Shown one piece after another: positions 24,061-36,442 of a stretch of 64,000 nucleotides of DNA. The DNA is from Rhynchospora pubera (lineage: Eukaryota; Streptophyta; Magnoliopsida; Poales; Cyperaceae). Made by a program: the position numbers and the translations under genes. Below the pieces are notes generated by a model. That model saw nothing but the letters and a program-made list of their open reading frames with translations, was not told where the DNA came from and did no database searches. The stretch lies in contig CM051463.1 of NCBI GenBank assembly GCA_028095005.1, positions 8,237,052 through 8,301,051 on the forward strand, in the 5' to 3' direction. Positions within the stretch are counted from its first letter, which is position 1. Each line of letters begins with the position of its first letter.

Positions 24061-26371
24061 TAAGCATATGTATTAAATTAATTTCTATATGATACTTTTG
24101 ATATAATTAATTATAACGGTTTGCAACAGTATATAAGGAGAATATATTTCAAAGAATAGAAAAAACATCGAAAAAGAATAAGGAGAATATAATAAAATAC
24201 CAGCCATAAGTATATATATTTTAATTGTAACCAATTGAATGAATATTACTACCTGGTGCATGCACTGGTCATAGTTGCTTTTTTGTATTGATCTATTTGT
24301 CAAAAAAAGTTGTTCATATATCGTTTAAAAAAGAAAAGAGATTAGATAGTATATCATTAAAAATCAGAGTATACAAAGAATTGTAGACCTTCCGTTGCAA
24401 CAAGTTATATTCCCTTTTTCTACACTTCTCACCGAAGCACCGAATTAATTACCTTTGTAAACCAACCAAACAGCCGCCTATGTCAATCCCCTCGTATGTC
24501 AGATTTTCTCTTAATTAAAGGTACCTTATCTGAAAAAAGATACAATTAATAAAAATTGATTGAAATTTATTTCAACAAATCGGCAGATTCTGGTTGAAAG
24601 GATTATATTTATGCTGTAGCCATCAAAAGTTCTCTTTGCGCATTTGTTTTACAAACTTCTGAAATTGAACAATCATTTTAAATAAATCATGTTTTTTTTA
24701 CGGCGGGATACATGTTCCTTTTTACATAAACCTTAGCAAAAGTCGAGTTTTATACTTCTGTCTTCCGCAAAAAAATAATGTTTAGAATTATTAATTTGGG
24801 AATTGATCTTTACCTTAAGTATTGAATAATATTTATAATGAACATAAATTATTGTGAATTTATTTTTAGATTACAATAAAAGTAAAAAACAGAATTTTTT
24901 TTTTGGATCACATGACCATAATAATGAAAATTCATATATAATATGATGCAAAAAATCGCTATAGTGATGGTTTTATGCTTTCGAAACCCAGATAACTATT
25001 ATCGTTCTTTGCATCTCCGTGTTTTAATTTTGTTTTAATATTTTCTCTTAAATATATAAACATAAGAAATTTTATTGGCTGGCTACAATATTCTTCTACT
25101 ATTGTTTTCTTTAATGAACTCCGCATTCTTTTTTTTTTTTTTTTGGTTAGACTCAAGATGTTTTTATTATAATTATAAATTATAATTTTAATTTTTAAAC
25201 ATGAACTAGTTTTCTAATCTTTCTTATTTCCCATTTATCTTTTTATCTTATTTAACTTTTTATTTTTATTTTGACTCCACACACAATGATTTTGGGTACT
25301 ATAAACCCCACCTAAACCCCTCAGACTTTAGCTCTTGTTTTAATTACCCAAAGCATAGAAGAAGAAAGAGGGGCTTAAAGGATTCCAACATGCCCACTCT
25401 CTTGTCCCATTTTCATCTCTTGTCACGTGAGCAATTGGCCCCTTTCACTCTCCCTTCTCTTTTCCTCTCTAGCTAGTAGTTTCCAACTAACCTTGTCCTT
25501 TTTATGCTTTCTTCTCCTAAGACAAATATATGCCAACCGTAATATGTTAATGACATGTACTATTTGCTCCCCCACAACCCAAACAGTATTTATTATTATT
25601 TTTTTAAATTAGTACGCCTGTAGAATAATAAATAACACCATTTGCTATATAACTCCACACATAGCATACTCAGAAGAACTTTTGTCATTTTTTTTGTACA
25701 GCATAAATCTAGTTTTAACTTTTGACTATACAACTATTAAGTTTTAACTTTTAACTATACAACAATTAAAATTTTGAATTGTTTGTCGTCATTTACATAG
25801 GATACGTATTAAATTTGAATCAAATTAAAATATGATTGGTCATGCAGCACAAAAGCACTAAAACTTAACTATTAAAATTTATAAATTGATTATCAAAATT
25901 TCCATGGTCCAATTTAATACACACTCCATAAATTATGGAGACACATCTAAATTTTTTAAACTTTTAGTTTATGTAATGTTCCATAAAGTTAGACATGCTA
26001 GAATTACCTTATTCTTTCCTCACTTTGTTATTAGCTAGAAATCTAAAGTTGAAGAAAACCAACAACAATTTTCTTAGTTGTATGTTATAAGAAATTGACT
26101 TTAGAAGCAGTTCTGTTAGTTTATATGATATGGTTTTTTAACGATATGTATGTTGAAAAATTCATACGTTACTCATGTACAAATATAAACACTTTTGAGA
26201 ATCTTTAGTCAAACAATGTCAGAATATGTATTCATGTGAACAATTTGACTAATATTTTGTTAATCACATTATTCTTCCAATTTAATAACTATGCAGTGGC
26301 ATAGCTAGAGACCCTAGAGTTATTAAATTGTGGTCACAACTGTGGATTGCCATGTATGCAGTAATCTTTTT
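24061..26371. other. Gene-free intergenic DNA
   Basis: AT-rich DNA, T-runs near 25130, and a CT-rich patch at 25420-25500 with short ORFs. No recognisable gene, RNA or complete element. Confidence 0.45.
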
Positions 26372-26374
26372 AAA

Positions 26375-26563
26375 GGCTCCGTTTGGATGACTTCTTCTCA
26401 GAATAAGGAATAAGGAATAATCATTTTTTACCAATAAATTTATTTCTAACCATCCAAACTCTTCACAAAAGTTACACACTTCCCAATAAATTTACCTCTT
26501 CCCAATAAATTTCTTCCTTTCTTCCTTCTTCCTATCTTATTCTCAATACATCCAAACGAAGCC
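26375..26563. mobile_element. Tourist-like MITE, copy 3
   Basis: 189 bp with ends GGCTCCGTTTGGAT and ATCCAAACGAAGCC, flanked by AAA on both sides (26372-26374, 26564-26566), a variant of the usual TAA/TTA. The interior carries the CTTCACAAAAGTTACACAC block plus a duplicated CCCAATAAATTT motif. Confidence 0.78.
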
Positions 26564-28735
26564 AAACTTATTTTCTAGTTATGCCTTGTCTAGTTGGCCT
26601 CATCTCATGCAAGTTTGGATATCATTAATAGATAAATATCCTCAAATAAGAAATCTTGACCTACCAATATTTACTTCCTGCCTCTTTGTCTGATGCAGCA
26701 CATCTACTCTTGGCTTGAATCCTTTGGACTCTTTATTGTTCCTTCAATCAGAGACTGTTGAGGATGCGCTTGGTTGGTAATTTGAATAAAATTAGTCAGA
26801 AATATTTATTTTAAAGTCTTACACAGTTACACTAGATAAATTAATCAGAGAGTGTGTACTACAAAAGGGATATTTATTTATATAAAATAAATATACTATA
26901 TTAGATCCGGAATGCACTGTTTTGCAACACAACAAGGGTTTCAGAAAATTAAGTACCTTTTTGTGAGTCCCATAAAAGCTGGCGCAGGACATCAGCACAG
27001 TACAAGATCCTGTGAGCTGAGTCCTTGTAATATAGTACTAGCAATAATGGGAATAGTTCTACAGAGAAATATTTCACCACTATACAAATTAATATTGAAA
27101 TTTATCAAATAAAAAGATTATAATAGAGGTGTGTTCTTATGAATTAAGTAAATTGTATATTAAAGTTGAAATATTCTAAAGAATATTTGGGCACTAATCA
27201 AATGCATATTATACTGCATAGTAAATTTTTTTTTTAATCAATTGATTCAAAATTCATAAATTATCAATAAATTTTCAAATCATACTAATTTAATTTTAAT
27301 TTTATTTTGAAAACCGCTGAGTTTATTGTTTAATGATTGTATTGTCAATATAACTAATAATAATAATCCGTAATGATAACAATTATAAATATTAAATAAT
27401 GATATTGATACTATAATTGATGAAATGTGATCCTGCGCACACTTTACAAAAAGGAGCATAACTTTTGATTCGACCGTCAGATCGGGCTGAAATTTTAACA
27501 GGAGCTTATTGACCCAAAGTCTGACCCATTTTGGCAAGTCATGGGCTACTGTTCGCGATCTGAGTCTTCCTTCATAGACTTTTGGACCTTACTTTACAAA
27601 TTTTTAGAGTTTTAGGGTTGGTTTAGCAATTTTTTATATTTTGTCTATTAGGGTTTTGTATTTGTTTATTTAAGATAACCGTTGTGTCTTTTGACAATAA
27701 GTTATATTTGAGAATTAAATTTTATCAAATAATTGAGAATCTGTATGATCTCAGAACCAAAAATCTCTGTTTTTCATACTTTTCTATTATCTTTCTCTAT
27801 CGTTCGTGCATCAATAACAACGAAAGGAAAGCATATGGTACTTGGTATGGTATTTTTTATTTTTTTTAGCATTATAGGGATGCAATGTTGTGCATTAATG
27901 TATAATATCGATCTATTAAGCTCAAAAAGTGCTATTTTTTATCAAGCCATTGTTAGTCACATAACATAAGTATGGACTATTATAAAGACTTAAGGAACAT
28001 GTTTGAATTTTGATGGATGAGGAACAATCATTAACTTCAGTTTACCAACTGCTTTTCAATTGAAATTTGCAACGAAACACAAAAGAAAAATTCAAAATAG
28101 CATAATCTTGTTATTTTGATCAAAAGATAAGTGATTATAGTTATCACATTCTTTAGTGGTTTCATTATAAGTTATTACAAAGATACTTCAACAATTGTTT
28201 ATAGTTCATTTTTCTTTCCGGAAGAGTTTTTCCGAGTGTTATTCTTAAATTATGATCCAAACATGTATAGAAAAATCAGAAGAGTAACATCAATAAAATC
28301 AACAGAAGATACAATAAATTCAATTCGACATCTCATTTGTACAAAAAAAAAGTACCGACTTTCTAACAAATTCATCAAATTTAATTGTGATTCGAAAATC
28401 ACATGGTTTAATTCATCTGTAAATCCTAGCTTTGCCTCTACTTGCGCACAATTAGCTTGCTTTCTTGGATTCCTTTCTCTAAAATCGAGATTGGCTACTA
28501 CTTGCACGCAATTATTTACCGTACTTGTCCTCTTATAACGCAGGCTTTGTGATAGTTTCGATTCATACAAAATTAATAATTTCTCTCTTCTTGTTATTTC
28601 CTTTTTAATTATAATTTTTTCACTACGAACTTGTATACTTTCCCAAGAAAGTACTGTGCCAACCAACTACACAAATCAGACAAAGCTGCTGTGGCGTCAC
28701 TTGCTCCAAAGGTTCTTTTGATTTAAGCTTCAAGC
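26564..28735. other. Gene-free DNA with possible LTR debris
   Basis: At 27430-27700 the sequence (GTCAGATCGGGCTGAAATTTT, later TTAGGGTTTTGTATTTGTTT) has the style of a plant LTR, but no ends were found. At 28131-28666 both strands are open for about 135 codons. The minus-strand reading contains two related 11-residue stretches (NCVQVVANLDF and NCAQVEAKLGF). I do not recognise either product. Confidence 0.35.
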
Positions 28736-28747
28736 AAGGTAGAAAGC

Positions 28748-29171
28748 AATCCAGATCCTCAGCAGCCGGAAAAAAGATTGCTCCAAGCAAAATTTTTTTC
28801 CCTTTTTTTAATATTTTAAAATTTTAAAATACAAACGGAGAATCCAAACCATTGATCTTGTTAAATTTTATTCCACGATGCATTTTCATATAAGTTTTAT
28901 AAAATTTGAGTCGATTTGATACTTGATTAAGTGACCAAATTATGAACGTATTAGAATTAATCTAACCAGAATCGTTCATTTGTTGACCACTTGATCTAGT
29001 ATCAAATCAAATTTAAATTTTATAAAACTTATATGAAAACACATCGTCGGTAAAATTTAACAAGATCAACGGTTTGAATTTTCCATTTGAGTTTTAAAAT
29101 TTTTAAATATTAAAAAAAATAAAAAGGACTGTTTGGAGCGGTCTTTTTTACTGCTGATGAGGATTCGGATT
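28748..29171. mobile_element. Mutator-like foldback MITE, family B copy 2
   Basis: The left end AATCCAGATCCTCAGCAG pairs with the right end (complement AATCCGAATCCTCATCAGCAG). The flanks share AAGGTAGAAAG (28736-28746 and 29172-29182), containing a 9-bp target duplication. The interior (ATTGATCTTGTTAAATTTTA, then TATTAGAATTAATCTA) matches the element at 4727-5124, while the terminal 50 bp or so are different. Confidence 0.75.
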
Positions 29172-29275
29172 AAGGTAGAAAGGGGGAAAAATAATGAAAA
29201 TTGCAAATCTACGTCCAATATTTTTCAATGATGTATATAAATCAAATATGAAATTTACAATATTTTTTTGAGTAA

Positions 29276-29640
29276 TGCTAGAATCAAATATATAGGACGT
29301 TAAACACGATTCAAATATGGATCATTAAAATTTCAAATGGCCGATCCAAGCCGTTTAATATGATCTCTATATTAAAATATTCTTGAAAAAATTATATTTT
29401 TTAAATTTTCTAACTATTTTTTTTTTCTAATTTTTAAAATTGAAGGGTTTCATAACTTTTTAGATTGAGCATATTAAAACATTCCAAAAATAGTAAAAAA
29501 ATTGGAAAAAAATATTTGGTGTTTGCGGAGATTTTATAATGTAGATCAATTTGAGAGATTTGAATTGACCATCATAATCTCAAAAATTAAATTTTTATCA
29601 TATTAGACGAATGTATGTGCCATATATATTTGACACTAGC
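29276..29640. mobile_element. Foldback MITE, undetermined family
   Basis: Ends GCTAGAATCAAATATATAGG and the complement of CATATATATTTGACACTAGC are inverted repeats, and inner blocks also pair (GATTTTATAATGTAGATC with GATCTCTATATTAAAATAT). The target duplication is unclear. Confidence 0.55.
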
Positions 29641-30700
29641 CGCTTCCTATTTTCTTTGCCAAAATTTAACATCCCATCAATTTCATAAAGAACTCGCATT
29701 TTTTATTTTACGAATGATAAAATTCATTTTTACAAATAAAATTAAAAATAAAAAATTGCAAGCCCAAAATAAAAACTATAAATAAGTGAGTTGGGAGTTG
29801 ACATTATAAGATGTGATAGAAAGTACTAAATTAATGGCACACGACAAATATCATCGTCTTCACTTCGTTGAACAGAAGGTACGTGTTAGAGATGCAATGG
29901 CAACATATATTTGTACTCATCTCATAAGTCACCCCTTAATATTAGTTAACGCACTTCGAGACATGTTAATTAGTCTCTACAATCACTTCATTTTTGTCCT
30001 TTGTGTATGTACTAATGTTACTCATTTGTGTTTTCAAGGTGTGACAAATGTCTTCTGCTAACAACTTTTGGTTCCAGACATGGAAAATTAATGAAGCTTC
30101 TTTATAGATATATATAACAATGATGCTTCGATGATAGTGTATTACGAGAATAGCAGTCACACTTTCAGATTCTAATATTTGATAATTAACCCCGGTATAA
30201 TGTGATGTTTCGAGACAACAATTTTTTAAATTTTCATTCCTATTGGGGCACTTTTCTTGCTATGAAAAAAAGAGGAAAAAATATTATATCCACGATATCC
30301 TTTTGTTGAGACAAATTTATAAAAAAAAAAGACATTTTTCAGCTCTGTTTTGTTAAAAAATTAACAATTTGAAGGCACAATCCCCCCCCCCCCCCCAAGT
30401 CCCCCACCCCTTTTTGTGAGAAAATAGCCCAATAAATAAATTGATGAGCTACATAATAACAGAAACGAACCTGAAAATTATTGGGCTTTAAAACCAGCAA
30501 TCAAATAAAAACTCTCCGGGACTTAAAATTTGCATCCATAGACCATAATTAATACAAAGAAGACTTCTTTATGCAGGACTTATGGGCTGTAAATCTGCAA
30601 GGCCTATAAAGACAATATTGGGCCTTTTTGGGCTTTCTGTACGCTTCAGACCCCATTGGTAATGGTGGATTCGCTCTTGAAGAACAATAGTGTAATCCTA
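29641..30700. other. Gene-free DNA, poly-C run
   Basis: AT-rich with a 15-16 base C run at 30382-30397. Short ORFs only. The right part (from about 30660) is the promoter region of the downstream carrier gene, since it is duplicated near 47000. Confidence 0.5.
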
Positions 30701-30703
30701 TCC

Positions 30704-30714
30704 TATATAAAAAT
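30704..30714 (+). promoter_or_regulatory. TATA box of the pyruvate carrier gene
   Basis: TATATAAAAAT lies 278 bases upstream of the end of the non-coding first exon (CAG|GTACCT at 30990-30998). The first exon therefore contains a CT microsatellite (about 30940-30972). The equivalent position in the duplicate gene (about 47035-47063) has lost this motif to an ATT repeat. Confidence 0.55.
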
Positions 30715-31412
30715 AGTGATGCTCCTGCTGTGCTGTGCTGCTCGGTCACCAACATTTTTCTACCTATCTTCCTACCACCACGTGGCATAGTTTAATTGGG
30801 TGAAACTGGAAAAACTGGATGCAGCATCTTGTCCTCTCGTAACGCATGTAAGAAGTCGTGAAAGTTTGACGTGCCTTTTATCATCCAGCTTACCCGACTC
30901 AGCTAAGACTTTTAGTTCGGTTCTTCTTCAATTGATTCATTGTTCTCTCTCTCTCGCTCTCTCTCTCTCTCGCTATCGATCAATTCTCTCAGGTACCTGG
31001 TTTTAACCCTTTTAGATTCTTCTTCAATTTTCTCTTTAGATACGTGATTCTAAGGTTGATGAAATTTGGATCAATTTTCAGTTCCTTTTCCTCTCGTCTC
31101 CTCGATTTACAAGCATTTGGTTTAGTTCTGTCATTAATTAGCTTTAACATCGGCAAGCAAACTGATATTTTGGTCAATTTGTTAGACATAATTTCTAAGC
31201 TAGGCTCCAGATTTTGTTTATTTTAAATTGAGATTTTACTCTCTCCATCCCTACTCCAAGAATTCTATGTACAATTATTAGTTCACAACCAGAAGCAATG
31301 CTAATGTTATCTGCTTCTTATTTCATCCTTGTTTGGTTCTTCAATTCAATATATAATTTTCTGTAATTTTAATTTTGGTCCCGTGTAGAGAGGAAAGGAG
31401 GAAAAGATTGTG

Positions 31413-33830
31413 ATGGCAGCTTCCAAGATTCAAGCCCTATGGAATCACCCTGCTGGCCCAAAAACTAGTTCTCTTTCCATCTCCCTTTTTCTCTCTCTCA
31501 AAATTCAGCACACATACCCACACAAACACACACGTATATGAAAAAGTTACCCAACATTATTGGTGTGGTTTCTAAGGTTGAGTAGTTCCTGTTGCCTCAT
31601 CTATCAGCACCTTAAGCCAGTAATTATATTTGTTAGTACTTAATTTGTTGGTGCTTGATATTTAAATACTGTCATATATGATTACAGTTCATTTTTGGGC
31701 CCCTACATTCAAATGGGGAATCAGTATTGCCAACATTGCTGACTTCTCCAAACCTCCTGAGAAGATCTCTTATCCTCAGCAAATTGGTATGTTTATTACT
31801 TTTCCCAAATAACCCGAACTACTTTATAATTTTGTGAACAGGATACTCTTTCTCCCCTTTCCTGATGTAACAACAAACAATTCTTTGTTAGAACATACTA
31901 AGTTAGAATGAGGATTAATGATAAATTGAATTTATTATATTATTATAAATATATGAATATTCTTTTAATTTGGTTTCACAAGGGGAAAAATCTGTGTACT
32001 TACCTAATACTCTCTTATTTATGAGGAGTAATTGTGCAACTTTATCTCGTCTGTCTCTATCAACAATATTGAATGCTGGATGCAAATGCGAGAGACATAG
32101 GGTCTATTTTCCTAATCATGGAAAAATGTTTCTTATAGTTTGTAAAACCGATTACTTTCTTTAGTTCTACATATAGTCTGATGCAAAGTTATAGAATGCT
32201 CTCATTCAGTAATAACAGGTTTGACTGTTACAAAGTAAATAAAAGACACTTAAAGGAATGCATACCATTTATATTGTTAGGTAGAGGTACAGCATTAGGT
32301 GCATACTTGTTTCAAATGGACAAAGGAAGAAAATTAATTTTTTTTTGTCTTGTAACTAGACTGACTCCAAGTACAACCTGGTTTGATTTTTGTTGGTGGT
32401 ATTTTTTCGTATTATGTATGAAGGTTTGAATATTTGTAATGGAATGTATTTCGTGTGCAGCTGTTAGTTGTACTGGAATCATCTGGTCTCGTTATAGCAT
32501 GGTCATTACTCCGGTATGTACTATGCTCTATGCTATGCTTCTTTTTTTTTTCCTATTTCTGTCCTTGCATTTTTCAATTGGCAAAGAGCACCTGTAATTT
32601 ATATATTTGCAAGAACACCAAAATTTGCTTGGACTTGCTAAAAATCCCTGAAATAATATTTAATGATCCAACCACTAGAGCAAATTTATGGAAGGGGTAT
32701 TCCCTTTAAATAATTTTGTAGGTATTATTACATATTCCCTCTAAACCATCATAGAATTCATAATCATACTTTCATTTTGAAAATTCCTATCTCTACTGCC
32801 TATAAAGGTTAACAATGATAAATGAAGGCAGTTGGAGACATTTTTGCAATGAAGGGGGAAGAGGGGGACTATATGGGGCACTTTTGAATATTAATTGGGC
32901 TACCACATGGAATTGCTTGTTTTCCTATGCAAGATAAAATCCTAAAAATTGAGTCCATTTTTTATATAGATGTATATATCCATATTTATAACCACAAATC
33001 TATTGTTCAATTCGCTGTCGTTTTTGAGGTGAGGTGCTTATACATGAAAATGCTTATCATTATTCACAGAAGTTAATTATTGGATATGATTTACCATCAT
33101 CTTAGTTAATTTTTTTAAATGCTTCCACCTGTGGTTATCGTAAAATAAAATTGAAGTTTGCAATTGTATTTAAACACTTAAAAATTTAATTTTATCCTGC
33201 ATGATACCAGCATTTGCTATGACAATATGATATCAGGGGCGGAGGCACGTATACTCCAAACTGGGTTATTGCCCCCCTATATTTTCAAAATCACCCCTTA
33301 AAAGTGCAAAAATTACATACAATTCAGTTTGATTTATTCAACTTGCCCCCCTAAAAATTCTAAAATTTCAATTTGGTATCTCTTTGCCCCCCTTGTTCTT
33401 ACATTCTGGCTCCGCCCCTGTATGATTTTTTACCAATAAAGCTTTCAATTTGGTTATGCTGCAAAGCTTGAGTTGTTTGTGTACTGCAACTAAATAGAAT
33501 GATCCTCTAAAAGTTTTGAGGATAAAAATGATGTACTTAGTTTAATATTTCATTTCTTGTACATCTTTTGCAGAAAAACTGGAACCTTTTCAGTGTTAAC
33601 GTTGCTATGGCATGTACTGGCCTTTATCAACTCAGTAGGAAATTACAGTAAGTTTAATTAAGTGTTGTTATTACTACTATTATTATATTTCAGCTGTTTA
33701 TTCGTGAGCACTCTGTTTCTAATTTTAAGATTCTGAATCCTTAATTGGTAATTAATAGTGTAAAGTTTGATTTTTTTTAAGGCAAGATTACCTATCTGAG
33801 GAGGCAGAAAAGACACCGGTAGAAGGTTGA
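31413..33830 (+). CDS. Mitochondrial pyruvate carrier, MPC2-type
   Basis: Five coding exons (31413-31467, 31688-31786, 32461-32513, 33574-33647, 33782-33830) give 109 residues, the usual plant length. Known role: MPC subunits form heterodimers in the inner mitochondrial membrane that import pyruvate for oxidation. Motifs seen: NHPAGPKT (11-18), FWAPTFKWG (21-29), KPPEKISYPQQ (40-50), WSRYSMVITPKNWNLFSVN (60-78). These fit the MPC2 branch (F-W-AP..KWG and W-[ST]-RYS) rather than MPC1. Three hydrophobic segments are expected near 21-37, 52-68 and 73-91, and there is no cleavable presequence. A 5'UTR intron runs 30993-31388, its acceptor 24 bases before the ATG. Intron 3 holds a 187-bp hAT-like MITE. 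The Arabidopsis relatives include NRGA1; the exact orthologue was not resolved, so no symbol is given. All splice junctions are GT-AG and the frame is intact. Confidence 0.93.
33234..33420. mobile_element. hAT-like MITE in an intron of the carrier gene
   Basis: Inverted ends CAGGGGCGGAGGC and GGCTCCGCCCCTG are flanked by TATGATAT (33226-33233) and TATGATTT (33421-33428), an 8-bp target duplication with one mismatch, as in hAT elements. It lies between coding exons 3 and 4 and does not touch the splice sites. Confidence 0.85.
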
Positions 33831-35560
33831 TTTAAAAAGAAGAAAAAAAAAATGATTCAAAAGCAATGTGGCATCGCAACTGGGAACCATGTTCGTTCTT
33901 TAATTTTGATTTTGTAAAGAATAACTATGTACGTTATTTAGGCAAAGTACTCTGCTATTCTTATTTTGTTTGTATTTCCCATTCAAAACTGCTTCTTCCA
34001 GTTTGCACTAGAAGAATATTAACACCAAATAAGGCAGTAACACTTTGGATTATTAGTTCTCTTTCTTGACATTTTATTCTCATGCTTTACATTCATTGTA
34101 CTTTTGCAGAATAATATTATGCAAAGATTCTCTTGGGTTAAAACATGTGATTTTTGTGGCGCTACTGGTGTTTTGTAATACAAAGTGTGCATTTGAGACT
34201 AGTTTTCTCTTCCTACCATTTCATAATGTTGTACTTCTTAAACATGGTTTGCATTCGTTTTATATTTATTCTCTAGCTTCTCGGAAACTATATGCACATC
34301 ATTCAATTTTTAATCGATTTTTACCGTTGAAGTCACCTCTATAATTATATATGCGGTTTTGAGTTTTTTAAACTTTTATGATACATTTTTTTATATAAGC
34401 AAACAACATGATGACAATGTAGCAGACAAATAAATGTGAACTACAATAAATGTGATTTTCATCTTGCTGGGTTATTTTCAAGTCTACAACAACTTGTTTG
34501 GGACAAAAGCAATTGTTATTGTTGTTGAATTACAATAAAATGTAAAATTTAGACTTTAACTTAGCTTAAGGCATGCAAACACTAAAATTTAATGTTTTTA
34601 CTACAATTTTTTGGAAATATTTACTTGTATTTTTAGTCGAAATTATTTTAAAAGGATTGCTCATTTTTTTTATATTGTATATTGTAATTGTAGTTTATGT
34701 ATAAAGCAAATTCTTAAGTATGTAGCCATTGAATTTATGCATAATTTTGAATTAATGTAAATTCAAAGGAAGCTCAAACATTATCTGATCTTATCTGAAG
34801 ACATATATGCTATTGAGTTATATGCCGTAAAGTGATTTTACAAGTTCACACTACTGAGCTCAGCAATGGAACTGGGGATAAGAGTATTTTATATAAAGAG
34901 CTTTACATTGTCTGCCTAATTTTTGTGGGACTAAGAAATCTGGAATCCGGAACAATTTTCATGTCTGCGTGATTCAATGTGAAATTGTTTGCTGCAACGG
35001 TTAATTTGGAGTCTGTAAAGTGAGATAAACTGTGAACTTTAATCAGGTATTTGCTTCTTCCTTCCTCTCTATATTGCAAATGTTTCACATTTTGGTTAAT
35101 AAAATATATAATACGCATAAGATCTACAGTGCATGTAAAGAAAACCAAACACCTTTTGGCATAACCAGCAGTCAATAAACCGTACAAGGATTTATCATAC
35201 TAAAGAAACCTAAAAGAGAAGTGCAATCTTTTTGGCAGAAATAAAATTACAAAGAGTTGAGAGCAAAACGCTGCAACATTTAACGGCAGCAACGTACCAT
35301 CTAGAGAGAACGCAACAACAACAGAGCCTTAAGAGCAACGTAAAACTTTTAAAATTACTTTATTCCAAACAAAATATATAATGTATTTATTTGATAACAA
35401 AGTAACTAAGTAAAATAATTAAGTTACAAGATAAAGAGCTTATTATTATTATTTTACTATCTCATGTAGCACTAGCTAGAGGTTCAAACTCAAATAAACG
35501 AACTAAACTAACAAACAACATTTAATTTAAAAGAAATAATTAAAAACTAGAAAGAAGATC
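33831..35560. other. 3' flank of carrier gene, gene-free DNA
   Basis: AT-rich 3'UTR-like DNA followed by unrecognised sequence. The segment 35181-35264 is a diverged copy of sequence just downstream of the F-box gene (39211-39298). A 94-codon - strand ORF at 34903-35187 is unrecognised. Confidence 0.45.
35181..35264. repeat. Dispersed copy of the F-box gene 3' flank
   Basis: The block CAAGGATTTATCATA-CTAAAGAA followed by AGAGAAGTGCAATCT and AAAGAGTTG(G)AGAGC occurs here and at 39211-39298 in the same orientation, with roughly 15% differences. It brackets the gypsy remnant and may mark a former F-box gene tail or a duplicated flank. Confidence 0.65.
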
Positions 35561-35761
35561 TTAATAAGAGAACTCTCTGTCCACTTCTTCATTATCTCCA
35601 CCAAAGAAGGTTTCCACAGATTCTATCTCCGAATTGACTTCCTCTGTAGGTAAGACTAACCCGAGTTTTAGCTCAGTGTTGCTAAGACACGAAGGCGGGG
35701 AATGAGGAGGAAGATGTTCGGGGTAAGGATTTTCAACTGCATCATTTCTCGCGTGGCCTCT

Positions 35762-36160
35762 TTATTCATAAAAGTCTTCAAGAATCGTTAGGAAGGACAC
35801 TACTTCTCCATCCTTTTGGCAAAAGTTGGCGCGCATTGGGTGTTCACCCGGTGGCCAAAACTTTACGGACTTCTCCACTTGATCTAGTATGGCGTGATTG
35901 TTGTCTAGCCAGTCTCTTCCTAAGATTAGGTCATATTCTGTCGTGTCATAAATGATCGGATTCACCGACCATTTGTAGTTTCCCACTTTCACCTCCAAGT
36001 TATAGCAGGTTTTTGGACAAATCTAGTGGTCTTTCCCGGAAATTTTAATTGTACGACGAGTCCTGGAATGTTTCACACTAAAACCACTCGCTAAAGCGAA
36101 CTCGGAGGACACTAAGGACGCACTGTGATGATTGCTAATCATAGTAATAAGGGATGTAAC
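35762..36160 (-). pseudogene. Retroviral-type aspartic protease fragment, broken
   Basis: The reading frame carries the gypsy protease flanking sequence ASLVSSEFALASGF, a stop codon after GKDH, then NPIIYDTTEYDLILGRDWL, typical of the C-terminal part (the ILGxDWL motif). The position that should hold the catalytic D-[ST]-G instead reads MISNHH, so the active site is gone. With the in-frame stop this is a dead copy. It ends at a stop after about 78 residues of the second part. Confidence 0.8.
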
Positions 36161-36420
36161 ACCTGATATGTTGCAATGTCATTTTAACACGTTCCATCTA
36201 GGAAGAAAAATATCAAACTTTAATTCATTAATAGTAATGGACAATTATCTTACCTAAATCCCTAAATTATGGAAATGAGACACGAGTATGCTCTAATAGC
36301 GGGTAAAGTAACGACTCTCCGAAGAAGAGCCATCGTTAAGCGTCATTCCAAAATCTACGAAGAAGAGACGAGAAGGACTCTCTTTGAGGAACGGGTCATA
36401 AATTGATATTGTATGTAACC

Positions 36421-36434
36421 TGTCTCTGATACCA
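36421..36434 (-). other. Primer binding site, tRNA-Met type
   Basis: On the minus strand, TGGTATCAGAGACA begins 8 bases after the LTR end. It matches the plant initiator tRNA-Met primer site TGGTATCAGAGC in its first 11 positions. Confidence 0.8.
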
Positions 36435-36442
36435 ACTAAAGT

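Noticed and set aside
31413..33830. MPC1-type assignment for the carrier
   Set aside because: The WxRYS and FWAP..KWG motifs fit the MPC2 branch; MPC1 has FWGP and FMRFA-like motifs.
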